64,000 nucleotides of DNA from [Borrelia] lusitaniae (GTDB lineage Bacteria; Spirochaetota; Spirochaetia; Borreliales; Borreliaceae): the NCBI RefSeq assembly GCF_030440365.1, contig NZ_CP124050.1, forward strand, positions 496,001-560,000, given 5' to 3'. The notes below the pieces were generated by a model. It was not told the origin of the DNA. It searched no databases and worked only from the letters and a program-made list of their open reading frames with translations. Below are positions 47,204 to 56,990 of this stretch, one piece after another (position 1 is the first letter of the stretch; every line of letters starts with the position of its first letter). The position numbers were made by a program, and so were the translations under genes.

Positions 47204-47232
47204 TTGTTTAATATAAAATGTTGTGTTAAAAT
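47204..47232 (+). promoter_or_regulatory. Candidate promoter of the PhnP-like gene
   Basis: TTGTTT at 47204-47209 and TAAAAT at 47227-47232 with a 17-base spacer, about 33 bases before the ATG at 47265. It lies in the 194-base divergent gap. Confidence 0.45.
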
Positions 47233-47264
47233 AGATTATGTTTACAGGCGAAAGGTAGTAACAT

Positions 47265-48026
47265 ATGGTTGGAACCTTTTTAGGAACCGGTGCTTCAAGT
47301 GGTGTTCCTATGTTAAATTGTAGTTGTAGAGTCTGTACTTCAAGTTTTAGTAAAAATAAAAGATTGAGAAGTTCTTTTTTTCTTAAGTTATCTTCTGGCA
47401 TCAAATTGTTGATTGATACAGGTCCTGATATTAGACAACAGCTTTTAAGAGAGAATATAGATAAGCTCGACTTAGTGCTATACACCCACGAGCATTATGA
47501 TCATATTATGGGTTTTGATGATATTAAGTTTTATACACGAGGTGCTCCTTTAAATGTTTATGCTAGAGATACTACTATGGCTCACATAATGAATGCTTTT
47601 CCGCATAATTTTTCATCCAAGCCTTCTTTAAGTGGAAAGGCAGACATTATTCCCAATGTAATTAGAGATTTTGAGCCCATTTTTTTTAAAGGTCTAGAGA
47701 TAATGCCAATTCCTTTGATTCATGGTGAGATAGTTAGTTTAGGTTATAGGGTAGGTAATTTAGCGTATCTTACTGATGTTAAATTTATTCCTGAAGAATC
47801 TTATGATTATTTAAAAAATTTAGATCTACTTATAATAGATGCTATGAGAATTAAGCCTCATCCTGCTCATCTAAATTTTTCAGAGGCTATTTGTGAGGTT
47901 AAAAAAATTAATCCCAAAATTTCTTATTTTACTCATATTGCACACGATATAATGCATGAAGAATTTGATTATTTAGAAAAAGACAATATCTATTTAGCTT
48001 ATGATGGATTAAAGATTAATATTTGA
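47265..48026 (+). CDS. PhnP-like metallo-beta-lactamase-fold phosphodiesterase
   Basis: A 253-residue metallo-hydrolase of the beta-lactamase fold. The metal site is seen in YTHEHYDHIMG (HxHxDH), a later His in PLIHGEIVSLGYR, Asp in LTDVKFI and His in FTHIAHD. GTGASSGVPMLNCSC, with its Cys pairs, is typical of PhnP, a cyclic phosphodiesterase. No phosphonate pathway genes are near, so the substrate here is probably another cyclic phosphate or nucleotide. Confidence 0.87.
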   Translation: MVGTFLGTGASSGVPMLNCSCRVCTSSFSKNKRLRSSFFLKLSSGIKLLIDTGPDIRQQLLRENIDKLDLVLYTHEHYDHIMGFDDIKFYTRGAPLNVYARDTTMAHIMNAFPHNFSSKPSLSGKADIIPNVIRDFEPIFFKGLEIMPIPLIHGEIVSLGYRVGNLAYLTDVKFIPEESYDYLKNLDLLIIDAMRIKPHPAHLNFSEAICEVKKINPKISYFTHIAHDIMHEEFDYLEKDNIYLAYDGLKINI

Positions 48027-48047
48027 TTTAAATTTTAGAGAGGATTT

Positions 48048-48815
48048 ATGAAATTAATTTCATGGAATGTAAATGGAATTAGAGCTGTTTTAAAGAAAGG
48101 TTTTCTTGATTTTGTAAGAGAATATGTCCCAGATATTTTATGTGTTCAAGAAACCAAAGCTTTAAGAGAACAGTTGCCAAGAGAATTAATTCTTGAAAAT
48201 TATTATTCTTATTTTTCAAAATCAAAGATTAAAGGTTATAGTGGTGTTTGTATTTACTCCAAAGTTAAGCCTATTGCTGTAAATTTACTTGGAAAAGAAA
48301 TTTTTGACAATGAAGGTAGAGGTCTTATAGCATACTACGATGATTTTGTATTGATTAATGGTTATTTTCCTAATTCTCAAGCTTTAAGAAGAAGACTTGT
48401 TTATAAACTCGATTTTTTATCTTACGTTGAGAATATTATGGATTTTCTTGTAAATGGCGGAAAAAATGTAGTAATTTGTGGGGATTTTAATATTGCTCAT
48501 ACTGAGATTGATCTTATAAATCCTGATTTGAATAGAGATTCTCCTGGATATTATATTGAAGAAACGACTTGGCTAGATAGTTTTTTAAACAAAGGGTATG
48601 TGGATACATTTAGGATATTTAATAAGGAGCCTGGTTATTATACTTGGTGGAGCTACAGAACAAAAGCTAGGCAGAGAAATATGGGCTGGAGAATTGATTA
48701 TTTTATTGTTAATGAATTTTTTAAGAAAAATGTTAAACAATCTCTAATTTTAGACAAAGTAATGGGAAGTGACCATTGTCCTGTTTTTTTAGAGTTGGCT
48801 GACATAGCTAGTTAA
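48048..48815 (+). CDS. xth: Exodeoxyribonuclease III (AP endonuclease)
   Basis: A 255-residue DNA repair enzyme that cleaves abasic sites and trims 3' ends. Active-site segments of the ExoIII/APE1 family are all present: SWNVNGIRA, VQETK with the metal-binding Glu, CGDFNIAHTEIDL, WRIDYFIV and GSDHCPVFLEL. AGAGAGG precedes the ATG. The downstream gene starts 15 bases later. Confidence 0.95.
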   Translation: MKLISWNVNGIRAVLKKGFLDFVREYVPDILCVQETKALREQLPRELILENYYSYFSKSKIKGYSGVCIYSKVKPIAVNLLGKEIFDNEGRGLIAYYDDFVLINGYFPNSQALRRRLVYKLDFLSYVENIMDFLVNGGKNVVICGDFNIAHTEIDLINPDLNRDSPGYYIEETTWLDSFLNKGYVDTFRIFNKEPGYYTWWSYRTKARQRNMGWRIDYFIVNEFFKKNVKQSLILDKVMGSDHCPVFLELADIAS

Positions 48816-48830
48816 AAGGGGGAAGCTAGA

Positions 48831-49601
48831 TTGAAAAAAACCATTGCAATTTTTTATTTAATATTTAGCGTTACTTTTGGTTTTGGCATTGATTTGAATG
48901 ATTTTAATTTTTACCGTAGTCTTGAAAAGGAAGAATTGATGTTTCTTATTAATTTGCTAAAAAGAGAGCAATTTGCTTTATCAAATAGTTTTGCTTTAGA
49001 GTATATTGAATTAGCTTATAAGGCGTTAAAAGAAAAAAATATAAATTTATTATTAAAAAATGACAAAGAATTAGCAGTAGGTGGTAATAAGCATTTAAAA
49101 CAATCTAAGGCCTATAACAATGCAAGGCTTATCTTTAGCGCTACAAAGGATTTAAATACTTTGGTTCATATGAGCAGAGATGGGTTTTTAAAGACTTTAG
49201 ATGGAAGAAATGTGGGTTTTAAGGATAATAAATTTATTATTTTAGATTCTTTTTTGAATAATGATTTTTATTCTGATGTGCCAAATGAATATACTACTAT
49301 TGAAATTTATAATAAAAGCATTTTAATGCCTAATTTAAATAAATTTCTTCTAGATAAGCGCTTAAATCCTTTTGTTTATCTTGAAGATTTTAATAAAAAT
49401 GTTTACTTAAATGATATTCCAAAATTAAGCAAAGAAGAGTTGTTGTTTTTATTTTATGAACTATTTCCAGTCTCTAAGCTAAAGAGTTTAAAAGATTGGA
49501 ATGATTTTGGATTTTCATCTATTTTAAAAGCATTAAATAAAATTTATTATGAAAAAATAAATTCACGAATAGGAAGTCCAAATGAATTATCAAAGAATTA
49601 A
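48831..49601 (+). CDS. Exported hypothetical protein
   Basis: A 256-residue protein with a signal peptide (MKKTIAIFYLIFSVTFGFG) and no family I recognise. The mature part is helical and polar at first, then mixed. It starts with TTG at 48831 after a strong GGGGGAAG site. Its 3' end overlaps the M16 protease gene by 20 bases, so the two may be translated together and could act in the same compartment. Confidence 0.75.
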   Translation: MKKTIAIFYLIFSVTFGFGIDLNDFNFYRSLEKEELMFLINLLKREQFALSNSFALEYIELAYKALKEKNINLLLKNDKELAVGGNKHLKQSKAYNNARLIFSATKDLNTLVHMSRDGFLKTLDGRNVGFKDNKFIILDSFLNNDFYSDVPNEYTTIEIYNKSILMPNLNKFLLDKRLNPFVYLEDFNKNVYLNDIPKLSKEELLFLFYELFPVSKLKSLKDWNDFGFSSILKALNKIYYEKINSRIGSPNELSKN

Positions 49602-52383
49602 AGATTATTGTAAATTTACAAGTATTTTTCTATTTTTTTTGTTTTCCTGTGTTTCTAATGAGTTAAAGTTAGATCAAGGTTTAGTAAAGGGAAACCTTGA
49701 TAATGGTATGAGATATTACATTTATAAAAATCAAACCCCAAAAAATGCTGTTAATATAGGAATTGTTTTTAATGTAGGGTCTCTTAATGAAGAAGATAAT
49801 GAGAGGGGCATAGCCCATTATCTTGAACATATGGCTTTTAATGGCACAAAAGATTATCCAGGCAATTCTATTGTTGATGTTCTTAAAAAATTTGGAATGC
49901 AATTTGGTGCTGATATTAATGCTGCTACTAGTTTTGATTTCACTTATTATAGACTTGATTTGTCAGATGGTAATAATAAAGATGAAATTGATGAAGCTAT
50001 AAATATTTTGATAAATTGGGCTTCTCAAATCGATTTCACGAAAGAAGAAATAGATCTAGAGCGCAATATTATTATTGAGGAAAAAAAGCTTGGTGAAACT
50101 TATCCTAGTAGGATTTATGAAAAAATGTATAAGTTTTTGGTAAGTGGAAGTATTTATGAAGTTAGAAATCCTATTGGACTTGAAGAGCAGATTTTGTCTT
50201 TTCAGTTAGAAGATTTCAAAAAATTTTATAAGCAGTGGTATAGGCCAGAACTTGCAAGTGTTATTGTGGTAGGAGATATTGATCCTAGAGAAATTGAAGA
50301 GAAAATAAAGAAACAATTTATTTCTTGGAAAAAGCCAACCGATAAAATTGAAGAGCTAAAAGTAAGTTTAGATGTAGACCTTAAAGATAAGTTTTTACTT
50401 TTAGAAGATTTGGAAGCAGGGGATCCCAGTTTAATGTTTTTTAAAAAGGAAATTATCAACCTTGTAAAGACCAAAGATGACGTTTCAGACAGTATTAAAA
50501 GGTCTTTATTGTCTGCTCTTTTTGAAAATAGATTTTCTGAATTAAATACCGCTGGGGTAAGGTATTTTAAAGATGTTTCAAATGAAGATTTTTTTTCATT
50601 TAAATCATATGACAATATTGTTGTTGCAAGATCGATTTCCTTAAACTTTAATCCAGATTATTTGAAGGAAGGAATAGAAGACTTTTTTTATGAGCTTGAG
50701 AGAATAAGAAAATTTGGATTTACTCAAGGTGAGTTTGAAAAAGTTAGATCTCAATTTTTAAAATCTTTAGAGTTGAGTAAAAATAATATAGATAAAACAA
50801 ATTCATTGGCCATTTTTGAAGATTTAATAGAAATTGCTATTAATGATTCTAATAAATTCGATATGAATGAATATTATGATCTTTCTGTTCAATATTTGGA
50901 AAAATTTGATTTAAAGCTAATAAATAGTCTTGTGCCAAGAGAGTTTGATGTAAAAAATTGTGCAATTTTTTATTCTTATTATGGAAAAGTGCATCCTACT
51001 TTGTCTTTTGAAGATATTGACAATCTTCAAAAGATAGCTTTAAAAAGAGAGTTTAAATCTTATGAGAATTCTTTAATTGAAGGTAAATTTTTTAATAAGT
51101 CTTTAGATAATAAAGATATTGTTAGAGAAAATGAGTTTGAAAATGAAATTTCATCATTTGTTCTTGAAAATGGAGTTGAAGTTTATTTTAAATATAATGA
51201 TCAAAAAAATGGTGTAATTGATTTTAGTGCAACTTCTTGGGGCGGTTTAATAAATGAGGATTCAAAACTTATTCCTGTTTTATCTTTTGTTCCTGAGATA
51301 GTATCTGGTTCGGGGTATGGTGATTATTCTGCATTACAGATTGAAAAATATTTATCAGACAAAGCTGTTTCTTTAAGTGTTAGTGTTGGAACTCAAGAAT
51401 CATATATTGTTGGAAGTTCAGATAAAAAAGATCTTGAAATTCTTTTTGAGCTTATATATTTTACTTTTAATCAGCCCAAAATAGATGATGTTTTCTTACA
51501 AAATGTTGTTAATAATATAAAAGCATTAATAAAGAGCAATGAAAATAGTTCTGATTATCATTTTAAAAAAGCTATTAATAAATTTTTAAACAATAATGAT
51601 CCTAGATTTGAAGATATAAAAGATAGTGATTTGCAATATTTTACAAAAGAAAATATTTTAGCTCTTTATAAGAAAAGGTTTACTTATGCAAATAATTTTA
51701 AGTTTGTCTTTGTTGGAGACTCAGATCTTCAGACAATAAAGGCTTATTCAAAGAAATATTTGGGTAATCTTAACTTTAAAGAAATAAACGAATATAAAGA
51801 TTTAGATTACTCTTACAGTAAAAATTTTAATAAAATAGTTGTAAGGAAAGGAAAAAATACAACTGGCTTTGCTTATGTAGTTTATCCTTTTAAATTTAAT
51901 TATTTAGTAGAGACCTCATTAAATTTAAATGCTTTAGCAGATCTTTTAACAGATGGCCTTATAAAAAATATTAGAGAAAAAATGTCTAGTGTTTATGCAA
52001 TTCAAGCTTTTTTTGACTCCAATTTAAGGAAAAATGCAGATTCCGATGGTATTTTGTCTATTTTTTTCACTACTGAGCCTAAGGAGTTGGATAATGTTTT
52101 AAATTCTGTTAATCGTTATATGATTGAAAGGCAAAAAATAGATTTTAATGATGAAGATTTTTCTTATGTTAAGAAAAACTATATTAAAAATACAAGGGTA
52201 AATTCAGAGAAGAATAATTATTGGATTTCAAATATATTGTCATCATTATCCTGGTATGGAGTATTTAAAAATAATTTTGGCGTTAAATTTGTAGAGACGA
52301 ATTTAAGCAAAGATTTGATAAATAAATTTTTTAAGAAAATTAATCTTGACGAAAGAGCAGAGATATTGTTAATACCTGAATAG
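49582..52383 (+). CDS. M16-family zinc protease, lipoprotein (PqqL-like size)
   Basis: The 933-residue product has a lipoprotein signal ending FLFSC with Cys at about 23, then two M16 halves. The first carries the inverted zinc motif His79-Tyr-Leu-Glu82-His83 in RGIAHYLEHMAFNGT and the downstream ERNIIIEEKK that supplies the third ligand; the second half lacks it, as in insulinase-type proteases. Length matches E. coli PqqL. It is probably anchored in the envelope and degrades peptides in the periplasm or at the surface; the cellular target is unknown. Confidence 0.9.
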   Translation: MNYQRIKDYCKFTSIFLFFLFSCVSNELKLDQGLVKGNLDNGMRYYIYKNQTPKNAVNIGIVFNVGSLNEEDNERGIAHYLEHMAFNGTKDYPGNSIVDVLKKFGMQFGADINAATSFDFTYYRLDLSDGNNKDEIDEAINILINWASQIDFTKEEIDLERNIIIEEKKLGETYPSRIYEKMYKFLVSGSIYEVRNPIGLEEQILSFQLEDFKKFYKQWYRPELASVIVVGDIDPREIEEKIKKQFISWKKPTDKIEELKVSLDVDLKDKFLLLEDLEAGDPSLMFFKKEIINLVKTKDDVSDSIKRSLLSALFENRFSELNTAGVRYFKDVSNEDFFSFKSYDNIVVARSISLNFNPDYLKEGIEDFFYELERIRKFGFTQGEFEKVRSQFLKSLELSKNNIDKTNSLAIFEDLIEIAINDSNKFDMNEYYDLSVQYLEKFDLKLINSLVPREFDVKNCAIFYSYYGKVHPTLSFEDIDNLQKIALKREFKSYENSLIEGKFFNKSLDNKDIVRENEFENEISSFVLENGVEVYFKYNDQKNGVIDFSATSWGGLINEDSKLIPVLSFVPEIVSGSGYGDYSALQIEKYLSDKAVSLSVSVGTQESYIVGSSDKKDLEILFELIYFTFNQPKIDDVFLQNVVNNIKALIKSNENSSDYHFKKAINKFLNNNDPRFEDIKDSDLQYFTKENILALYKKRFTYANNFKFVFVGDSDLQTIKAYSKKYLGNLNFKEINEYKDLDYSYSKNFNKIVVRKGKNTTGFAYVVYPFKFNYLVETSLNLNALADLLTDGLIKNIREKMSSVYAIQAFFDSNLRKNADSDGILSIFFTTEPKELDNVLNSVNRYMIERQKIDFNDEDFSYVKKNYIKNTRVNSEKNNYWISNILSSLSWYGVFKNNFGVKFVETNLSKDLINKFFKKINLDERAEILLIPE

Positions 52384-52436
52384 TTTATTTTGATTGGAAA
52401 GGATGTTTTTTTAAATGTAAGTTTCTCTTAAGAAGA

Positions 52437-52508
52437 CATCCTCTAGGGGAATCGAACCCCTCTTGCCAGGATGAAAACCTGGAGTCCTGACCGATAGACG
52501 AAGAGGAC
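52437..52508 (-). tRNA. tRNA-Glu (UUC)
   Basis: Read on the minus strand this folds as a 72-base tRNA: acceptor GTCCTCT with AGAGGAT, anticodon stem CCAGG/CCTGG with loop TTTTCAT giving anticodon UUC, and T arm GGGGTTCGATTCCCC. The discriminator base is G. The first acceptor pair is G-U rather than the common G-C. CCA is not encoded. It is last of three clustered tRNA genes. Confidence 0.95.
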
Positions 52509-52513
52509 AAAAG

Positions 52514-52586
52514 TGAGCTCAGTAGGACTCGAACCTACGACAAACGCCTTAAAAGGGCGCTGCTCTACCATCTGAGCTATGAGCCC
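52514..52586 (-). tRNA. tRNA-Lys (UUU)
   Basis: Minus-strand 73-base tRNA: acceptor GGGCTCA pairs with TGAGCTC, D arm AGCTCAGATGGTAGAGC, anticodon loop CTTTTAA giving UUU, and T arm GTAGGTTCGAGTCCTAC. Discriminator A; CCA not encoded. It lies 5 bases from tRNA-Glu, so the two are surely one transcript. Confidence 0.95.
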
Positions 52587-52693
52587 GAAAGTCATTTTGT
52601 GACCATCAAAAATAATGATATATTTAATTTCTAATAATGTCAAGTTAAATTGTAATAAAATTGGTAATTAATACTAAAAAGGTATTTAACAAT

Positions 52694-52766
52694 TGAGCTG
52701 CACAGGAGTCGAACCTGTAACCCGCGGATTAAGAGTCCGCTGCTCTACCATTTGAGCTAGCAGCCC
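52694..52766 (-). tRNA. tRNA-Lys (CUU)
   Basis: Minus-strand 73-base tRNA: acceptor GGGCTGC pairs with GCAGCTC, anticodon stem GCGGA/TCCGC with loop CTCTTAA giving CUU, and T arm ACAGGTTCGACTCCTGT. CCA is not encoded. It is 107 bases upstream of tRNA-Lys(UUU) and has its own promoter directly before it. Confidence 0.95.
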
Positions 52767-52773
52767 GGGTTTA

Positions 52774-52798
52774 TAATCTTATAACAATAATAAGATTA
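52774..52798. repeat. Perfect inverted repeat at tRNA-Lys start site
   Basis: TAATCTTAT (52774-52782) and ATAAGATTA (52790-52798) are perfect 9-base arms around a 7-base loop. On the minus strand the distal arm contains the -10 box of the tRNA promoter and the repeat spans the predicted transcription start. Similar ATCTTAT/ATAAGAT arms occur upstream of fusA. Confidence 0.5.
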
Positions 52799-52821
52799 AG
52801 TTTTTATAAATTGAATGTCAA
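52793..52821 (-). promoter_or_regulatory. Promoter of the tRNA cluster
   Basis: On the minus strand a consensus TTGACA (52821-52816) and TAATCT (52798-52793) are 17 bases apart; transcription would begin near 52786, about 20 bases before tRNA-Lys(CUU). The -35 box overlaps the stop codon of the TPR gene. Confidence 0.6.
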
Positions 52822-53462
52822 GGTTTGCTGTTGCTTTTTTTTAATTCTTCTAGTAAATTTTTTGCTTCTAGATTATTAGGAGAGATTGTAAGGAGTTTAA
52901 TTAGTGCTTCTTCTGCTAATATTTTATTTTTTGCATTTATTCTTGATCTTGCTAATTTTATTAATAGATTTTGGTTATTAGGAGTAAATCGCAATGCATG
53001 TTCGTATGCAAAATCCGCTTCATTATATCTTTTTAGCTCATAGAAAGAATCTGCAATCAAGTTGTAAACTTTTATTATTCTTGCTCCTTTAGGATCAAGG
53101 CTAATATATTCTTGAAAGTATTTTAATGCATTTTCATAATTTTTTTGGAAAAAGTAAGCTTCTCCTAGTGCTTGAATAATTCTTATGTCATATTTTTTAA
53201 TACCAATACCTATAATGGCCTCTTTTTCAGCTCTTTTGTATTCCCCTATAGCTATTAAGCTCCATATCAATATTGTTCTAGCATCTAAGTTGTTAGGATT
53301 TAATCGAATTTCTTCTAATGTGTTTAAAATAGCTTCTTTAAATTTTCCTTCTTTATAGAGAAGAAGAGAGTCTTCTTTTTCTCTAAGCTGTGATTGTCCA
53401 AATAATAAGCTTGAATTGGATAGCAGAATTAAAGTTATTTGTAATAGAAGAAAAAATTTCAT
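52818..53462 (-). CDS. Exported TPR-repeat protein
   Basis: A 214-residue protein with a signal peptide (about residues 1-23, ending LLFGQ) followed by tandem tetratricopeptide repeats, for example AEKEAIIGIGI, ALGEAYFFQKNYENALKYFQ and YNEADFAYEHALRFTPNN. TPR arrays bind other proteins, so an assembly role in the periplasm is likely. Its ATG overlaps the end of the bactofilin gene by 4 bases, suggesting a functional pair. Confidence 0.85.
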   Translation of the reverse strand: MKFFLLLQITLILLSNSSLLFGQSQLREKEDSLLLYKEGKFKEAILNTLEEIRLNPNNLDARTILIWSLIAIGEYKRAEKEAIIGIGIKKYDIRIIQALGEAYFFQKNYENALKYFQEYISLDPKGARIIKVYNLIADSFYELKRYNEADFAYEHALRFTPNNQNLLIKLARSRINAKNKILAEEALIKLLTISPNNLEAKNLLEELKKSNSKP

Positions 53463-53815
53463 TCTTCAAAATCCTCCATTTCGCAATTTCCCTTAAATAT
53501 TGCTCCAGAATCAATAAAAAGCTCTTTGGTTTTAATCTTTCCTATTAATTTGCCTGTTTTGTATATTTTAATTGTTTTCAAAGCTTCAATATTTCCTATT
53601 AATTTGCCATGATTTAGCAAATGTTCGCATTTTATTTCAGCTTCAACATTAGCTTTTTCTCTTATATAGATTGAGTTTGATGAGTTTATTAAGCCTTTGA
53701 GTTTTCCTTCTATTATTATTGGCTTATTGCTTTCAATATATCCTTCAAATTCAAAATTTTTTTTTATTACATTTTGAGTGTTGCTTTCTTCAAATTCTAA
53801 GCTATCTATGCTCAT
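53459..53815 (-). CDS. Bactofilin
   Basis: A 118-residue protein made of one bactofilin (DUF583) beta-helix: regular turns such as FEFEGYIESNKPIIIEGKLKG, LLNHGKLIGNIEALKTIKIY and GKLIGKIKTKELFIDSGAIFKG. Bactofilins polymerise without nucleotide at the membrane and organise cell shape, wall synthesis or flagella. The overlap with the exported TPR gene suggests they form a cell-envelope module. Confidence 0.9.
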   Translation of the reverse strand: MSIDSLEFEESNTQNVIKKNFEFEGYIESNKPIIIEGKLKGLINSSNSIYIREKANVEAEIKCEHLLNHGKLIGNIEALKTIKIYKTGKLIGKIKTKELFIDSGAIFKGNCEMEDFEE

Positions 53816-53892
53816 TGAAACCTCTAAAAATGAATGCTTGTTAAGTTAAAGCATTCATTTTTGATTAAATTTTTTATAAAATGTTTATTATT

Positions 53893-54591
53893 TTAATCGT
53901 TTCTTCTTTGGCCCAAAAATCTTAAAAGATATAAGAATAAATTTATAAAATCTAAATAAAGCTTAAGTGAGGCTACAACCGCCATTCTATTTTTTACTTC
54001 AGTATCGTCTTGTAGCATTCTGTCCATTTTAGCAATATTTTGAACGTCATAAGCTGTTAATCCTGTGAATATAATTACGCCCAAAATAGATATAAGGAAA
54101 TTAAGCCCTGAGCTTCTAAAAAATATATTAACAAGAGATGCAATAATGATTCCCCATAAGCCCATTATTAGATAACTTCCTATTTTTGTTAGATCTGTTG
54201 TTGTAGTGTATCCATAAACAGACATTCCAAGAAATGTTCCAGCAGTAATTCCAAATGTGAATACTATTGATCCTTGTGTATAAATTATAAATATAGAAGA
54301 TAATGTTACTCCTGTTAGTGCTGAGTAGAGCAAGAAAAGAGCTGTTGCGGTATTGCTTGATATTTTATTAAGAGCGCCGCTTATTGCATATACAAGTCCA
54401 AATTGTATAAGTATTATAGCCATAAATGACATTGAATTTGAGAATATTATTGCTCTGATTGTTTGATTTTCTGAGGTTGCATATGCAAATATTGCTGAAA
54501 TTAAAAGCCCAATTGACATAAGTCCAAAAACCTTGGCTAAAAATCTATTTTTTATTAATATTTCTTGTTTTTCTTGTGTTAAATCAATCAT
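53893..54591 (-). CDS. Bax inhibitor-1/YccA family membrane protein
   Basis: A 232-residue integral membrane protein with seven hydrophobic segments. The family signature is visible in LYSALTGVTLSSIFIIY, TAGTFLGMSVYGYTT and GLTAYDVQNI. Bacterial members are putative ion or calcium leak channels of uncertain role. A GGAGG-type site precedes the ATG and the fusA gene lies 25 bases upstream, so they may be co-transcribed. Confidence 0.92.
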   Translation of the reverse strand: MIDLTQEKQEILIKNRFLAKVFGLMSIGLLISAIFAYATSENQTIRAIIFSNSMSFMAIILIQFGLVYAISGALNKISSNTATALFLLYSALTGVTLSSIFIIYTQGSIVFTFGITAGTFLGMSVYGYTTTTDLTKIGSYLIMGLWGIIIASLVNIFFRSSGLNFLISILGVIIFTGLTAYDVQNIAKMDRMLQDDTEVKNRMAVVASLKLYLDFINLFLYLLRFLGQRRND

Positions 54592-54616
54592 AATAAACCC
54601 TCCTTATTATTTGTTA

Positions 54617-56698
54617 TTAAGATTTGTTTTGATCGTTGAATTTTTTGCGAAGTTCATCAAATATGGCATTTGGAACTTTTCCATATTTTAAAAATTCCAT
54701 TGAGAATTCTGCTTTTCCTTGGGTAGAGGATCTAAGAACTGTTGAAAATCCAAACATTTCGCTTAAAGGCACTTCAGCTTCAACTTTTGAAAAACTTCCA
54801 TCTTCTAGCGAGCCTGTTATTATTCCTCTTCTTTGGTTTAAAAGTCCAAACATATTCCCTTGGAATTCAGTAGGCCCTTCCAGGGTAACTTTCATTATTG
54901 GCTCAAGGATTGTAGGCTTTGCTTTTTCGTAAGCCTCTCTGAAAGCACCAATTGCTGCTAATTGGAATGCAATATCAGATGAGTCAACAATGTGATATTG
55001 GCCATCATTTATTGTAATTTTTATATCAACTATTGGAAAACCAATTAGCTTTCCCTTTTCCATTGCCTTTTGGAATCCTTTGTCACATGATGGAATGTAT
55101 TCTGTTGGGATTACTCCTCCTTTTATTAGGTTAACAAATTCGTATGTTTCTCCTTCTTTGTTAAGAGGTTCCATAAACCCGGCAACTCGTCCAAACTGGC
55201 CAGCTCCCCCAGATTGTTTTTTATGAGTATAGTTGAATTCAGCTTTTCCTGTAATCGTTTCTCTATAGGCTACTTGAGGCATTCCGGTTTCTACTTCTGC
55301 TTTAAACTCTCTTTTCATTCTTTCAATGTAAACTTCTAAGTGTAGTTCTCCCATGCCTTGAATTATTGTTTCGTTTGATTCACTATCAATATAAGTTTTA
55401 AATGTTGGATCTTCTTTTGTAAATCTTCCAAGAGCTTTAGCCATGTTGTCAGCAGATTTTTTGTCTTTTGGTTTTACAGAAAGAGAAATTACTGGGGCTG
55501 GAATAAACATTGATGTCATTGAATAGTTGATCGATGGATCACAAAATGTATCTCCTGATGCACAGTCTATTCCAAATAAAGCAACAATGTCGCCACTTCC
55601 TCCAAATTCAATATCTTCTGTATTATTTGCGTGCATTCTGATAAGTCTTCCAACTTTGAATTTTTTAGAAGTTCTTGAGTTGATAAGTTCTTGTCCTTTT
55701 TTTAAAGTTCCTTGATAAATTCTGACGTAGGTTAATTGACCGTATTGTCCGTCTTCAAGTTTAAATGCAAGAGCAACAGTTGGAAGGTCGTTGTCAATTT
55801 TAAGATCCATTTCTTTTTCATTATTATTGAGGTCAAGAGCAGTATTTTTTATATCATGAGGGGATGGTAAAAATCTGGTTACAGCATCTAAGAGTAATTG
55901 TACCCCTTTGTTTTTATAAGCAGATCCCATAAATACAGGGCATAATTTTAAAGCCAATGTTCCTATTCTTATTGCATTATATATTGTTTCAATAGGGACA
56001 TCTTTTTCTTCCATGTGTAATTCCATAAGTTCATCATTAAAGTCGGCAAGAGTATCAAGCATTATTTCTCGTTTACTTTTTGCTTCTTTTAAGAGATCTG
56101 AGGGTATTTCTTTTTCTATGATTTCTGTTCCATCTTTTCCCTCAAAATAGTAGGCTTTCATTAATACAAGGTCCACAACTCCAATATGTTTGTCTTCTAA
56201 TCCAATTGGTATTTGCATTAAAACGGAGTTTAGGTCAAGTTTTGACCTCAGTTGATCTTTTACGTTGTATGGGTTTGCTCCGGTTTTATCGCATTTGTTT
56301 ACAAATGCAAGGCGAGGTACGCTATATCTTTTAAGTTGTCGATCAACAGTTATTGATTGGGATTGAACTCCAGCAACAGAGTCAAGGACTAATATTGCTC
56401 CGTCAAGCACTCTAAGAGATCTTTCAACCTCAATGGTAAAATCTACGTGGCCGGGTGTATCAATAATATTTATTGGAAAATCTTTCCAGTCAACGTGAGT
56501 TGCAGCTGATGCTATTGTGATTCCCCTTTCTCTTTCAAGTTCCATTGAGTCCATTGTTGCGCCAACCCCATCTTTGCCTTTTACTTCATGAATTGCATGA
56601 ATCTTATTGCAATAAAAAAGAATGCGTTCTGTAAGGGTAGTTTTTCCTGAGTCGATGTGAGCGCTAATACCTATGTTTCGTAATTTATTGTAGTCCAT
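54617..56698 (-). CDS. fusA: Elongation factor G
   Basis: EF-G (693 residues) drives translocation on the ribosome. G1 is [16 protein letters not shown]3 DTPGHVDFT and G4 [10 protein letters not shown]; domains II to V follow, with [16 protein letters not shown] and [15 protein letters not shown] lies 11 bases before the ATG. The sequence is the conventional translocase type. Borrelia is known to carry a second EF-G homologue used for ribosome recycling; it is not in this window. Confidence 0.97.
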   Translation of the reverse strand: MDYNKLRNIGISAHIDSGKTTLTERILFYCNKIHAIHEVKGKDGVGATMDSMELERERGITIASAATHVDWKDFPINIIDTPGHVDFTIEVERSLRVLDGAILVLDSVAGVQSQSITVDRQLKRYSVPRLAFVNKCDKTGANPYNVKDQLRSKLDLNSVLMQIPIGLEDKHIGVVDLVLMKAYYFEGKDGTEIIEKEIPSDLLKEAKSKREIMLDTLADFNDELMELHMEEKDVPIETIYNAIRIGTLALKLCPVFMGSAYKNKGVQLLLDAVTRFLPSPHDIKNTALDLNNNEKEMDLKIDNDLPTVALAFKLEDGQYGQLTYVRIYQGTLKKGQELINSRTSKKFKVGRLIRMHANNTEDIEFGGSGDIVALFGIDCASGDTFCDPSINYSMTSMFIPAPVISLSVKPKDKKSADNMAKALGRFTKEDPTFKTYIDSESNETIIQGMGELHLEVYIERMKREFKAEVETGMPQVAYRETITGKAEFNYTHKKQSGGAGQFGRVAGFMEPLNKEGETYEFVNLIKGGVIPTEYIPSCDKGFQKAMEKGKLIGFPIVDIKITINDGQYHIVDSSDIAFQLAAIGAFREAYEKAKPTILEPIMKVTLEGPTEFQGNMFGLLNQRRGIITGSLEDGSFSKVEAEVPLSEMFGFSTVLRSSTQGKAEFSMEFLKYGKVPNAIFDELRKKFNDQNKS

Positions 56699-56778
56699 TA
56701 GACATTGTACCTCCTGATGATATATGAGTAAAAGATTAACTATCTTAGTAATTTTACAAAATTTTTTTTTAAAAATCT

Positions 56779-56805
56779 ATCTTATAGTATCTTATGTTAT
56801 AAGAT
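56779..56805. repeat. ATCTTAT inverted repeat upstream of fusA
   Basis: ATCTTATA (56779-56786) and TATAAGAT (56798-56805) are perfect 8-base arms, and a third copy, ATCTTAT, lies between them at 56789-56795. A further small repeat AAGAT/ATCTT sits at 56732-56746, nearer to the gene. The region is the divergent gap between fusA and the KTSC gene, so it may be a control site. Confidence 0.4.
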
Positions 56806-56990
56806 ATTTTGAAGTTTAAAGTACTCAAAATGATGTTTGCAGTTTACTTGATTAAAATTGAATTAATGTATATCCTTATCTTAGGGAATATATCATTTAG
56901 TAGATTTTATTGATTAATATTTTTTATTTAGTGAATTAACTCTTACTTTATTATTATACTCCTAAGATAATTAATTTGGAGGAATTTGAG

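Noticed and set aside
47198..47485. Minus-strand frame over the start of the PhnP-like gene
   Set aside because: It covers the promoter and conserved N-terminus of a clearly coding plus-strand gene.
52443..52643. Open frame across tRNA-Glu and tRNA-Lys
   Set aside because: The sequence is fully explained by two well-formed tRNA genes.
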